From Dyadobacter jejuensis (GTDB lineage Bacteria > Bacteroidota > Bacteroidia > Cytophagales > Spirosomataceae): a stretch of DNA of 64,000 nucleotides. The DNA lies in NCBI RefSeq assembly GCF_003149085.1, contig NZ_QGDT01000010.1, positions 62,001-126,000 of the forward strand. Direction: 5' to 3'. The position numbers and the translations under genes are program-made. A model generated the notes under the pieces. That model did no database searches. It was not told the DNA's origin and worked only from the letters and a program-made list of their open reading frames with translations. Shown here in pieces: positions 1 to 8,277 of the stretch (its first letter is position 1; every line of letters begins with the position of its first letter).

Positions 1-498
1 TTCGGCTGCCACAGCAAAGCCATAGGTAAAAATAGCTACCATCCCGGCCACTTCTATTCCCTGAGCCCTTAAGGCATCCACTACTTTAAGGGAGCTCCCA
101 CCGGTTGAAATCAAATCTTCTACGACCAATACCGACTGCCCGGTTTCGATACGGCCCTCTATTTGGTTACCCATCCCGTGTTTCTTGGGTTCGGGACGTA
201 CATAAGCGAAAGGCAAGTTGAGCACATCGGCTACCAAGGCTCCCATAGCGATGCCTCCAGTAGCTACGCCTACGATGGTATCGACGTTAGGATACTGTTC
301 CCGTACAATGTCTGAAAGTTTTTGTTTTAGATAGTCTCTGGTCTCGGGATAAGAAAGAGCTACCCGATTGTCACAGTATATGGGGGAGTTCCAACCCGAA
401 CTCCATACGAATGGGTTTTCGGGACTTAACTTGATTGCCTGGGCTTGAAGCAATAATGCTGCCACTTTACTCGAAACTTCCTTCTCCATTTCCATCAT
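1..498 (-). CDS. pyrE: Orotate phosphoribosyltransferase, partial (C-terminus beyond window)
   Basis: Transfers the phosphoribosyl group of PRPP to orotate to make OMP in pyrimidine synthesis. 166 codons are visible and the frame is open to the window edge, so the C-terminus is missing. The PRPP-binding loop lies at about residues 123-136 (VLVVEDLISTGGSS), and an earlier conserved stretch VGVATGGIAMG lies at about 76-86. The ATG at 496-498 follows the stop codon of the upstream CNNM gene by one base, so the two genes are probably co-transcribed and translationally coupled. A second ATG follows immediately, so the exact start may be one codon later. Family assignment is secure. Confidence 0.95.
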   Translation of the reverse strand, partial: MMEMEKEVSSKVAALLLQAQAIKLSPENPFVWSSGWNSPIYCDNRVALSYPETRDYLKQKLSDIVREQYPNVDTIVGVATGGIAMGALVADVLNLPFAYVRPEPKKHGMGNQIEGRIETGQSVLVVEDLISTGGSSLKVVDALRAQGIEVAGMVAIFTYGFAVAAE

Positions 499-499
499 T

Positions 500-1801
500 T
501 TAGTCTTCAGATTCTTCCTTTTTATTATTAATTACAATTAATTTATCAATTCGGCTACGATCCATGTCCACCACCTCAAATTCAAAATGCTTCCAAACAA
601 ACTTTTCACCCGTTACCGGGATGTTTTCGAGTACGTGGAGTACAAAGCCACCGAGGGTATTGAAACCTTCGAACTCTCTTTTTTCTTGTTCGGGAATGCT
701 CATATTGAAATAATGCAGGAAGTCATCGAAGGGCAACTGTGCATCGACCAAGTAGGAACCATCGTCTCTTTTAACGATTTCGGCATCCTCTTCCACATCC
801 TCCGAGATGTCGCCCACCAGCGCATCCATAATATCGTGCATGGTTACCGCCCCCAAGATCCCCCCGTATTCATCGACGATAACCCCGAAATAAACCCGTT
901 TCTCCTTAAATTTCTCTAAAACCTGGTAAGCTCGGTTGCTTTCGGGTAGGTAAACCGGATCGCGCATAATAGACTCTAGGTCGCCCAGTTGTTGGTCGAT
1001 ATCTGTAGCAATCAGATCTTTAACATACACCAAGCCAAAGATTTCGTCAATCGACCCCTTCCCTACGGGATAAATCGAGTGCCGACTATCAAATATTTTT
1101 TCTTTGTTGACTGCCGCCGAATCTTCAGTATCAAGCCATACCAATTCCTGGCGGTTGGTCATTAAGGAAGTGACCCGTCTATCACCCAGTTGAAATACAT
1201 TATGGACAATTTCCTGTTCAATTTCCTCAAATACGCCCCCACTGGTTCCCTCTTGCATGAGGCTTTTAATTTCCTCTTCAGTTACAGAATTTTCCGACTG
1301 CTTAATATTGAGTAAGCCAATAATAAGGTCACTGGAAAAGCTTAACAGGGCTATAAAAGGGGAAGTAAGCCTCGAAAGGATGTTCATGGGACGAGCCATA
1401 AATTTGGCTATCGCCTCAGGCTTAGACATGCCGATTCGCTTAGGCACCAATTCGCCCAATACCAGCGATAGATAAGTAATAAGCACCAATACCGCACCCA
1501 CTGCAATGGTATGGCTATATTCCTTAAAGATATCGAACTGAGCAATAAATGCTTCAAAGTCAGAGGTAATGTTATCGCCACTGTACATACCCGTCAAAAG
1601 CCCTATAAGGGTGATACCGATTTGTACCGTAGACAAGAAACGATTGGGTGAATTGGCCAAACTTAGAGCGGCCAGGGCCGATGCATCTCCATGTTTGGCA
1701 GCAGATTCTAATTTCGACTTACGAGAAGAGACGAGGGCTATTTCGGACATGGAAAATATTCCATTCAAAATGACCAGAAATAATATAATTAGGAGTTCCA
1801 A
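500..1801 (-). CDS. CNNM/HlyC-CorC family membrane protein (DUF21 + CBS pair + CorC_HlyC)
   Basis: 433-residue membrane protein of the family loosely called hemolysin or CorC, thought to act in Mg2+/Co2+ transport; the substrate here is unknown. An N-terminal DUF21 region with about four hydrophobic segments (residues 1-170) is followed by a CBS pair (about 200-330, with the typical VDEYGG motif) and a C-terminal FAD-binding-like transporter-associated domain. The first codon is TTG. No in-frame ATG lies between it and the upstream stop, and the conserved opening ELLIILFLVILNGIFSMSE would be lost at the next ATG, so TTG is chosen. A TAAATTTG promoter element lies 24 nt upstream. pyrE follows after one base. 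Confidence 0.9.
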   Translation of the reverse strand: MELLIILFLVILNGIFSMSEIALVSSRKSKLESAAKHGDASALAALSLANSPNRFLSTVQIGITLIGLLTGMYSGDNITSDFEAFIAQFDIFKEYSHTIAVGAVLVLITYLSLVLGELVPKRIGMSKPEAIAKFMARPMNILSRLTSPFIALLSFSSDLIIGLLNIKQSENSVTEEEIKSLMQEGTSGGVFEEIEQEIVHNVFQLGDRRVTSLMTNRQELVWLDTEDSAAVNKEKIFDSRHSIYPVGKGSIDEIFGLVYVKDLIATDIDQQLGDLESIMRDPVYLPESNRAYQVLEKFKEKRVYFGVIVDEYGGILGAVTMHDIMDALVGDISEDVEEDAEIVKRDDGSYLVDAQLPFDDFLHYFNMSIPEQEKREFEGFNTLGGFVLHVLENIPVTGEKFVWKHFEFEVVDMDRSRIDKLIVINNKKEESED

Positions 1802-1824
1802 AAACGATAAATTTATTCCAACAG

Positions 1825-1832
1825 CAAATTTA
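1825..1832 (-). promoter_or_regulatory. Candidate -7 element of the CNNM gene
   Basis: On the minus strand this reads TAAATTTG, matching the Bacteroidota -7 consensus TAnnTTTG, and lies 23 bases before the TTG start. No clear -33 TTG at the expected distance. Confidence 0.4.
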
Positions 1833-1903
1833 TCAAATATTATGGCTGTCTAAACTAAACTCTTTACTTATTTTGCAATCTAGCTCACTGAAACAAACGA
1901 ACC

Positions 1904-2614
1904 ATGATCTTATTTTTTGACGACCGGCCTTGCAAAATTGTTCGTCCTAACCGTATTTCGGCTGAAGAGACGTCGCACTTCGACCATATCATCGATTTAC
2001 GCCTTTCCAAATTCTCGAAGGAAATGCTGAGTGGCCATGTATTATTTTTAAATACGACTGGTTCTGTTGCCGTTCAAATTGTTCAAAGCCTTGAAACCAC
2101 CGTCCCCGTCGAACTTCTATCGATTACCATGGCTACCAGGGAGAAATCAATTCTAGAAGACCGAATCAAAGGGCTCTATAAGGTGGTGAAGGCCGCTGGC
2201 GGGGTGGTCATGAAGGAAGATAAATGGCTATTTATGTACCGCCGTAAAAAATGGGACTTACCCAAAGGCAAACTGGATAAGTCCGAAAAGTCGAAGGCAG
2301 CCGCAGTAAGGGAGATCGAAGAGGAAACGGGGGTCAAGGCCGTCATTAAGGACAAACTTTGTACCACTTGGCATACCTACACCTTTAATGGGAATAGAAT
2401 ATTAAAGAAGACCAAATGGTACGTTTTGGATTGTGTGGATGACTCCACCATGGCTCCTCAAGTCGAGGAACAAATTGAAAAACTCGACTGGCTTACCCCG
2501 AAGGAAGCCAAGACCGTTCTCATCAACTCCTTTAGTTCCATCCGTTTTGTGATCAGCACCTTGACCAAAATCCAACAAAAGAATGAGCAAGGGATCTCCT
2601 ACAATCCCGAATAA
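1904..2614 (+). CDS. Nudix hydrolase with N-terminal extension
   Basis: Hydrolyses a nucleoside diphosphate linked to some other moiety; substrate unknown. The Nudix box is intact at residues 122-144 (GKLDKSE, then seven residues, then REIEEETGV), so metal-dependent catalysis is expected. The first ~95 residues are not part of the Nudix fold and have no motif I recognise; an extension of this type is common in Bacteroidota homologues. The gene stands alone, divergent from the CNNM-pyrE pair, with about 100 nt between the start codons. It converges with coaD, leaving a 63-nt gap without a clear terminator. Confidence 0.85.
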   Translation: MILFFDDRPCKIVRPNRISAEETSHFDHIIDLRLSKFSKEMLSGHVLFLNTTGSVAVQIVQSLETTVPVELLSITMATREKSILEDRIKGLYKVVKAAGGVVMKEDKWLFMYRRKKWDLPKGKLDKSEKSKAAAVREIEEETGVKAVIKDKLCTTWHTYTFNGNRILKKTKWYVLDCVDDSTMAPQVEEQIEKLDWLTPKEAKTVLINSFSSIRFVISTLTKIQQKNEQGISYNPE

Positions 2615-2677
2615 CCTGGCTTGGCGACGAAGACGCCACCCCTCAAGTAGGTCGTAATCAATTAGTTTCTTCCAGGC

Positions 2678-3160
2678 TTAGACTTCTCTGTTGAGCTGAT
2701 TGAGCTCAGAAAGTGAATAAGGAAGAAAATCATCGACACTCTGCCCGTACCGGTGTAAGTCCCTAATAATGCTAGAGCTAATGGGGGCTAGCTGGGGGGA
2801 GGTGATCAGAAAGACGGTCTCAATCTCTTCATAGACATACCGATTGACCTGAGAAATGCCATTTTCATATTCAAAATCGGTGGTATTTCTCAGGCCTCTA
2901 AGCAAAAAGCGGGCACCGAGCATACGGGCCGTATGAGCCGTAAGGTCGTCGTAGGAAATAACTTTTATATTAGGATAATCGCTAAATGTCCTTGCTATTA
3001 ACTCCTTCATCACCTCCAAAGGAAAATACCTTTTCTTGGTGGAATTAGTCCCAATACCTATTACTATTTCGTCGAAAAAACGTAGACCCCTTAGTACAAT
3101 ATCTTCATGCCCTTTGGTGAATGGATCAAAAGAACCAGGAAACAATGCAATTTTTTTCAT
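2678..3160 (-). CDS. coaD: Pantetheine-phosphate adenylyltransferase
   Basis: Catalyses the fourth step of coenzyme A synthesis, joining AMP from ATP to 4'-phosphopantetheine. 160 residues, the usual family length. The nucleotidyltransferase signature is at the N-terminus (FPGSFDPFTKGH, with a T..GH form of the HxGH motif), and the second ATP-binding motif ISSSIIRD lies at about residues 127-134. In many Bacteroidota coaD follows rsmD and DUF3822; here DUF3822 is present 372 nt upstream but no rsmD lies between. Function is certain. Confidence 0.96.
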   Translation of the reverse strand: MKKIALFPGSFDPFTKGHEDIVLRGLRFFDEIVIGIGTNSTKKRYFPLEVMKELIARTFSDYPNIKVISYDDLTAHTARMLGARFLLRGLRNTTDFEYENGISQVNRYVYEEIETVFLITSPQLAPISSSIIRDLHRYGQSVDDFLPYSLSELNQLNREV

Positions 3161-3532
3161 ATTTAATACAATACCGATAGGGTTAAAAATTACTTTCCCC
3201 TAAATAAGCTCATTTATTTCAATTTTGAATCCATATATCACAAGAAAAACACCAAAATGGTGTCCATTCGGAGGTCGGAACTTCTCATGATTACGAAATA
3301 ACTCGCTACCATTTAGAGCCTCTTCTAAAAATCAACCCATAAATAATATGCTATTTGTGGGCTATCATCGAAGTCGGCCACCTGTTGGTCTATTCCGAAA
3401 CGGTTGGGTGCAGGATAGCTAAGGCTAGCTCGGTAAAATCAGCCCTGTTACGCATACTAGCGATGCAGGAAACAATGAGTAGTCATTACGATTTAAACAG
3501 ATCCCAGAAATTTCAATGGCCTTTCAAAAGGC
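3161..3532. other. Intergenic stretch between coaD and DUF3822, no gene recognised
   Basis: 372 nt. The short frames on either strand lack family similarity, and no rsmD remnant can be read. It holds a minus-strand terminator-like hairpin (3244-3263) and a 16-nt inverted repeat ggcctttcaaaaggcc at 3518-3533 next to the DUF3822 stop. About 250 nt between these two hairpins would be transcribed as a 3' UTR or a small RNA. Confidence 0.5.
3244..3263 (-). terminator. Rho-independent terminator, minus strand
   Basis: On the minus strand: ACACCA, loop TTT, TGGTGT, then a T run (TTTTTCTT). It ends the transcript coming from DUF3822 about 270 nt past its stop, just before the coaD promoter region. 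Confidence 0.55.
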
Positions 3533-4438
3533 CTAGGACGATACCAGGAAGGTATTAAACAATCCAAAATAACGATGCCCCGGAATATCTCCGCAGTGCT
3601 TACTATACCTAAGGGTAGTAGGCCCTCGCCCCAGGCTTAGGTTAGAAAAGAAGCGCATCAATTCGGCCACCAACTCCGAATCCATGGATATTTCTCCATA
3701 ACAGATAACACGCACTTCCTCTGAGGAAAGGTTGAGCTGATGTAGGGCAAACAATACAATATAGGCCAATTCAGAAGCATGTTCGAATCGATAGCGATTG
3801 CATAATACCAATCGGTTGGTATCTGTTACAATCATCGTAAAGTGATCGACCTCGAAGTATAAGGATACAATTTTGACCTCTTCATTTTCAGCATGACTTA
3901 CCAAGGCACCGATAATCAGAGGGCTGGTAATATGATAAAAGCTAATATGAGAAGAACTGAAGTGATTGACGATCCAGTCGTACCACAGGTTAGGAACACA
4001 AAATACATTATGTGCATGCACCAGCGGCACTTCGTGATAAAGGACCTTATCGTCGGCCGATACGGGGGCGCCCATCGCGAAATGAAGGTAATTATGGATG
4101 CGATGTTCTTCGAAAAGAATGGAAGGAATCAGGCTAAATGCGCGGGAATTGATGGCAATACGGACATTAAGCCAGGAATTGGACGACCATAACAAATGCC
4201 CCTTAAAGATTCTTTTTAGTCTTTCAAAAACTTCCGTTTCAGTGAGTACTTTATCGAACCCATAGTCCTCTATCCATACGCATTCGAGGTTTTCATCTCG
4301 AACGATGCAAAACCGAATCCTTCTCTCGTCCACCTCAATACAGAGCGTACAAAATGGAATGGAATCTACATCAAAAGAACCATCTCCTGCGAGAAGGCTA
4401 GGAATAACCTCAATAATTTGATTTTCGGTGTGTGCCAT
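3533..4438 (-). CDS. DUF3822 family protein
   Basis: 301 residues, no signal peptide or membrane segment. It matches the Bacteroidota-specific DUF3822 family, whose members are thought to have an actin/HSP70-like (ASKHA) fold; that fold is recalled from family knowledge, not visible here. Function unknown. It lies 23 nt downstream of a Nudix hydrolase on the same strand and is probably co-transcribed from the promoter at 4982-5011. In related genomes it sits beside rsmD and coaD, suggesting a link to RNA modification or CoA, but this is only context. Confidence 0.75.
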   Translation of the reverse strand: MAHTENQIIEVIPSLLAGDGSFDVDSIPFCTLCIEVDERRIRFCIVRDENLECVWIEDYGFDKVLTETEVFERLKRIFKGHLLWSSNSWLNVRIAINSRAFSLIPSILFEEHRIHNYLHFAMGAPVSADDKVLYHEVPLVHAHNVFCVPNLWYDWIVNHFSSSHISFYHITSPLIIGALVSHAENEEVKIVSLYFEVDHFTMIVTDTNRLVLCNRYRFEHASELAYIVLFALHQLNLSSEEVRVICYGEISMDSELVAELMRFFSNLSLGRGPTTLRYSKHCGDIPGHRYFGLFNTFLVSS

Positions 4439-4461
4439 TTTGCTCTAAAATAATAAAAAAA

Positions 4462-4959
4462 TCAAGCTTCGGTACGAGGAATTAAACCCTTCCATTGGGC
4501 TACCTCATCTAAAGACTTAAATTTCCGCAGTACTACATGTTTGTTTGCATCTGGCATGGATTCCAAATGAGATGCCGGTACAAACATGACCTTTTTAATG
4601 ATTTGCTGGTCCTTCTCCATTTCAGGATCTTGTCCTTTCACCAGTCGTCCGGCCCTAACCTTCACTTTGAAGAACAACTCAACGGCATGCAAGGGATGGT
4701 CCAAAAACTCCGAGACTGACAACAATTCCTCCACTTCAATATCCAGCCCCGTTTCTTCCAAAAACTCTCTTTTCAAAGCCTGCTCCATCTCTTCTCCAAA
4801 GTCGACTCCACCACCGGGTGGTGCCCAAAACAGGTTCTCTGGATGTGCTCCTTGCTGGTGCCCTACAAGAAGTATGGAATCGCTCTCTACCAAAACGCCA
4901 CATACCCGAACCCGAATCCGGCCGCCATAATGTTGGTCGATATGTAGACTTCTATCCAT
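4462..4959 (-). CDS. Nudix hydrolase
   Basis: 165-residue stand-alone Nudix enzyme. The Nudix box is complete at about residues 48-70 (GGVDFGEE ... REFLEETGL), with all the metal-binding glutamates present. The protein begins near the core fold (RIRVRVCGVLVESDSILLVGH), so there is no extra domain. Substrate cannot be told from sequence. It is the first gene of a two-gene unit with DUF3822 and has one of the best Bacteroidota-type promoters in the window directly in front of it. Confidence 0.88.
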   Translation of the reverse strand: MDRSLHIDQHYGGRIRVRVCGVLVESDSILLVGHQQGAHPENLFWAPPGGGVDFGEEMEQALKREFLEETGLDIEVEELLSVSEFLDHPLHAVELFFKVKVRAGRLVKGQDPEMEKDQQIIKKVMFVPASHLESMPDANKHVVLRKFKSLDEVAQWKGLIPRTEA

Positions 4960-4981
4960 TGGCCTCGGCGATTGATGAACG

Positions 4982-5011
4982 CAAAGATAGGCAACAACGC
5001 ATCAGGAACAA
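4982..5011 (-). promoter_or_regulatory. Bacteroidota-type promoter of the Nudix-DUF3822 unit
   Basis: Minus strand: TTG at 5011-5009, 19 nt spacer, TATCTTTG at 4989-4982. Both elements and their spacing match the TTG-N19-TAnnTTTG consensus. The -7 element ends 22 nt before the ATG. Confidence 0.7.
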
Positions 5012-5029
5012 CATCACGGCGTAGAATCC

Positions 5030-5467
5030 TTAGAGGGGGCTTCCCGAAATATAGCTTTCCAAGGATTTAATATGGGCCTTTTGTTCTCTTATGATAGCCG
5101 ACACAATATCGTTGATCGATATAATCCCTACAAGTTTCCCTTTGTCATTAACGGGCAAATGTCGAATATGCTTTTCAGACATGATTTGCATACATTCTTC
5201 AATTTTTTGGTCGATCTCCACGGTAATCACCTTGGAGGTCATGACCTCCCCCACTAGGGTATCGCGAGAGGCACGCCCCAGCAAGATCACCTTACGGGCA
5301 TAGTCCCTTTCTGAAAATATACCTATTAATTTCTCACCTTCTAGGACCAAAACCGCCCCGATATTTTTGGTGGACATTAATTCCAAGGCTTCAAAAACGG
5401 TGTTACCAGCATGAATAGACCAAATAGCATCGATTGTCTTACCTTCAAGAATCTGAAATACTTGCAT
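5030..5467 (-). CDS. CBS-domain pair protein
   Basis: 145 residues made of two CBS domains (about 15-70 and 80-140), which together form an adenine-nucleotide-binding Bateman module. Typical motifs are visible: GAVLVLEGEKLIGIFSERD in the first, RHLPVNDKGKLVGIISINDI in the second. No catalytic domain is attached, so it is probably a nucleotide sensor acting on another protein. I chose the ATG at 5465-5467 (MQVFQILEGK). An in-frame ATG 48 nt upstream would add a 16-residue stretch unlike the family. It faces the RecD-like helicase divergently. Confidence 0.85.
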   Translation of the reverse strand: MQVFQILEGKTIDAIWSIHAGNTVFEALELMSTKNIGAVLVLEGEKLIGIFSERDYARKVILLGRASRDTLVGEVMTSKVITVEIDQKIEECMQIMSEKHIRHLPVNDKGKLVGIISINDIVSAIIREQKAHIKSLESYISGSPL

Positions 5468-5563
5468 ATCGCTATAAGTTAGTTTTATGTATAAATTGCA
5501 TCCTAATATATTCATTTACAATCAAAAAATCCAACTTATTCCCGGTATATTTTCGCACCCTAT

Positions 5564-7033
5564 ATGGATTTTGAAATTATACCACACATTAGTAGTTTCG
5601 TCGCCATGGATCAAAATGAAAAACTCCCCTCCCACTTGTTGTCTAAACGGTTTCCTTTTCGCCCTACAGAGGGTCAATTGCGGTTTTTCAAACAAATGGA
5701 CGAATTCTTGGTCGATATACCCGGCCTAGAAAGGTATCGTGATGGATTTATATTGAAAGGATATGCAGGGACCGGTAAAACGACCATTATCAGTACCTTG
5801 ATCAAAATTTTAAAACAATTTGGTTATCAGTCGGTGTTACTGGCTCCCACGGGCCGGGCGGCCAAGGTGATGTCCAATTATTCTGAAAGGATAGCCCTCA
5901 CCATCCATAAAAAAATATACAAACAAACTGCTGACTCCCACTCGGGGAATCTAGTGTTCCAGAGGCAAAAAAACTACCACAACGATACGCTATTCATTGT
6001 GGACGAAGCCTCTATGATAACCGATGAAGCGGATTATGGGAGCCATAGCTTACTCTCAGACCTGATTGAGTATGTTTACGAAAATCCGGGTAACAAGCTG
6101 ATGCTGGTAGGCGACGTGGCCCAGCTACCACCCGTGGGGCATCAGCTTAGTCCTGCTTTGGACCAGGCTTATCTAGAAAGCAGCTATTACATGTCGGTCT
6201 ATGAGGAGGAACTTCGGGAGGTGATGCGCCAAGATTTAGAGTCCGGCATCCTTTTTAACGCCACCAATCTTCGAAATGAATTGGCGGAAAGCCTTCCTCA
6301 AATCAAAATTCAAACCAAACCCTTCAAAGATCTATTCAGGATGACCGGTGAAAAACTGGAGGAAGGGCTTCGCTATGCTTATGATAAGTATGGCCAAGAA
6401 AACGTGATCATATTGACCCGCTCCAATAAGACCGCCGTTCAATACAACCAATATATCCGAAGGGCCATCCACTTCTCGGAGGAGGAGCTAGACGCCGGCG
6501 ATAGATTGATGGTTGTCCGCAACAATTATAGCACGCTTTCAGAAGATTCCCCAGCTGGCTTTATTGCGAATGGAGATTTTGTGGAACTCCTTAAACTAAG
6601 AAACATAGAAGAGATGCATGGCGCCCGCTTCGCCGACGCTACCTTAAGGCTTACCGACTATGAAAAACAACCGCCTTTTGAAGCCAAAATCATGCTAGAC
6701 ACCCTTCATACCGCCAGCCCTTCGCTTTCCTCGGAAGAGAACCGTAAGCTTTATGACAGTGTTTCACAGGATTATGCGGACATAAAATCTAGAAAGGAGC
6801 GTATGGAGGCCCTAAGAAAAGACCCCTACCTCAACGCACTGCAAATTAAATTTGCTTATGCCCTAACCTGTCATAAAGCGCAAGGAGGGCAATGGAGCGC
6901 CGTATTTATAGATCAGGGTTATCTACCAGAAGAGCAAATCAATACCGAGTTTCTCAGGTGGCTCTACACAGCCATCACCAGGGCTACCGAAGAAGTATTC
7001 CTCATGAATTTTCATCCTCAATTCTATGAATAA
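5564..7033 (+). CDS. RecD-like AAA family ATP-dependent DNA helicase
   Basis: 489-residue superfamily 1 helicase resembling the RecD/Pif1 group, probably acting alone in DNA repair or replication restart. Walker A GYAGTGKTT lies at about residues 67-75 and Walker B LFIVDEASM at about 145-153. The C-terminal helicase motifs follow: CHKAQGGQW at about 438-446 and LYTAITRATEEV near residue 470. No RecB or RecC neighbour exists, and an N-terminal RecD domain is absent. An alternative ATG at 5606 (MDQNEKLPSH) would give a start closer to that of relatives; I cannot decide between the two. Confidence 0.85.
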   Translation: MDFEIIPHISSFVAMDQNEKLPSHLLSKRFPFRPTEGQLRFFKQMDEFLVDIPGLERYRDGFILKGYAGTGKTTIISTLIKILKQFGYQSVLLAPTGRAAKVMSNYSERIALTIHKKIYKQTADSHSGNLVFQRQKNYHNDTLFIVDEASMITDEADYGSHSLLSDLIEYVYENPGNKLMLVGDVAQLPPVGHQLSPALDQAYLESSYYMSVYEEELREVMRQDLESGILFNATNLRNELAESLPQIKIQTKPFKDLFRMTGEKLEEGLRYAYDKYGQENVIILTRSNKTAVQYNQYIRRAIHFSEEELDAGDRLMVVRNNYSTLSEDSPAGFIANGDFVELLKLRNIEEMHGARFADATLRLTDYEKQPPFEAKIMLDTLHTASPSLSSEENRKLYDSVSQDYADIKSRKERMEALRKDPYLNALQIKFAYALTCHKAQGGQWSAVFIDQGYLPEEQINTEFLRWLYTAITRATEEVFLMNFHPQFYE

Positions 7034-7040
7034 TGCCTAC

Positions 7041-7076
7041 GCCCCCCTCCCCCTACCCGTTAGTATGTCGGGGGGC
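7041..7076. terminator. GC-rich stem-loop between convergent genes
   Basis: GCCCCCC (7041-7047) pairs with GGGGGGC (7070-7076) across a 22-nt loop, in the 47-nt gap between the helicase and the Sua5 gene. There is no T run on either side, so termination here is only a guess. Confidence 0.35.
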
Positions 7077-7080
7077 AGGA

Positions 7081-8043
7081 CTAATGGGCAGCCGCACGCC
7101 GTAAACGATCGTTAATAGCCCTTCCCAGTCCTATTTCTGGCACCTCCTCAGCGAATATTTTAGCATAAGAGAGCTGATCTAATCTTCTCAAATAGGAAAA
7201 CAAATTTCTGGCAGCCTCCTGCATATCCCCCGTAGGAGAGAGCAACAGCTGGTCGGACTCCGCTACGTCGGGCAAGTACCGATCGAAAAGCAAATAGCCA
7301 GTACTGACTGACTGATCCTGCGCTAATTGGCCTCTTTCCATCAGATAAAAAGGCTTTCTTGGGGCATAATGACTTTTTAACATGCCCGGTGCCTGAGGGT
7401 TGGAGCTGGAATGAGGAAATACCTTAACCGGACCCGCCACGCGCTCGATCTCCTCGATGGCGTAGCCCCCCAAACGGTACACGACGGGATTTCCATCTTC
7501 AAAACCTATAATGGTCGACTCAATTCCTATTTCAGCCTCTCCGCCATTCAGTATTAGCTCTATTTCACCACCAAGTTGCTGGTTGACATGCTCGGCCGTT
7601 GTGGGGCTTATATAACCGAAAGGATTGGCACTCGGGGCCGCCAAAGGATAGTCCAAAATGGCCAATAACTCCAAGGTCATTGGATGCTTGGGGATACGTA
7701 TCGCTACGGTGTCCAGACCAGAAGTAACCAAATCGGGAATGAGCTCCGACTTGGGCAGTAGCAACGTCAACGGTCCTGGCCAGAACGCCTCCGCTAACTG
7801 CCTAGCCGCAAGGGGGATGGTACGCACCAACTCCTCTACCTTCTTCAACGTATGGGTATGAACGATCAGAGGATCGAAGGCCGGTCTTTTTTTAGTATCA
7901 AAAATTTTGAGCACTGCATCCACATCCAGGGCATTGCCTGCCAGTCCATAAACAGTCTCAGTGGGTATGGCCACCAGTTCGCCCCGATCCAGGACTTCCT
8001 TGGCGGCTTCAATGCTTTCAGTAATTGTAGCCACGTATATCAT
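7081..8043 (-). CDS. sua5: L-threonylcarbamoyladenylate synthase (YrdC + Sua5 domains)
   Basis: Makes threonylcarbamoyl-AMP from threonine, bicarbonate and ATP, the first step of the t6A37 modification of ANN-decoding tRNAs. The YrdC domain occupies about residues 5-190, with KKRPAFDPLIVH and the conserved APSANPFGYISPT stretch. A C-terminal Sua5 domain (about 210-320, starting near APGMLKSHYAP) makes this the long Sua5 form, not the short TsaC. The ATG at 8041-8043 (MIYVATITES) is chosen over an upstream in-frame start that adds ten residues unlike the family. Confidence 0.92.
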   Translation of the reverse strand: MIYVATITESIEAAKEVLDRGELVAIPTETVYGLAGNALDVDAVLKIFDTKKRPAFDPLIVHTHTLKKVEELVRTIPLAARQLAEAFWPGPLTLLLPKSELIPDLVTSGLDTVAIRIPKHPMTLELLAILDYPLAAPSANPFGYISPTTAEHVNQQLGGEIELILNGGEAEIGIESTIIGFEDGNPVVYRLGGYAIEEIERVAGPVKVFPHSSSNPQAPGMLKSHYAPRKPFYLMERGQLAQDQSVSTGYLLFDRYLPDVAESDQLLLSPTGDMQEAARNLFSYLRRLDQLSYAKIFAEEVPEIGLGRAINDRLRRAAAH

Positions 8044-8277
8044 TTTACAAAACACAAAGGTAAGTAAATTCAAAATATCCTATTAAACCCATTGTCAGGA
8101 ATCAGGATATTAGCTTCCTGATTTAAAGTATTTTTTTGATATTTAACAGAACAAAAGACAGTAATACATGCTTAGATTCATTTTAAATTAGCCGAAAAAA
8201 AAGCTATTTTTAAAATATTTACAAAAGACTATCCCTATATTTATTCAATATTCTATTTCTTAAATACATTTTTGGCT

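Noticed and set aside
3355..3558. 67-codon open frame on the plus strand between coaD and DUF3822
   Set aside because: No family similarity, crosses the 3' end of DUF3822 on the other strand, and the area carries a minus-strand terminator.
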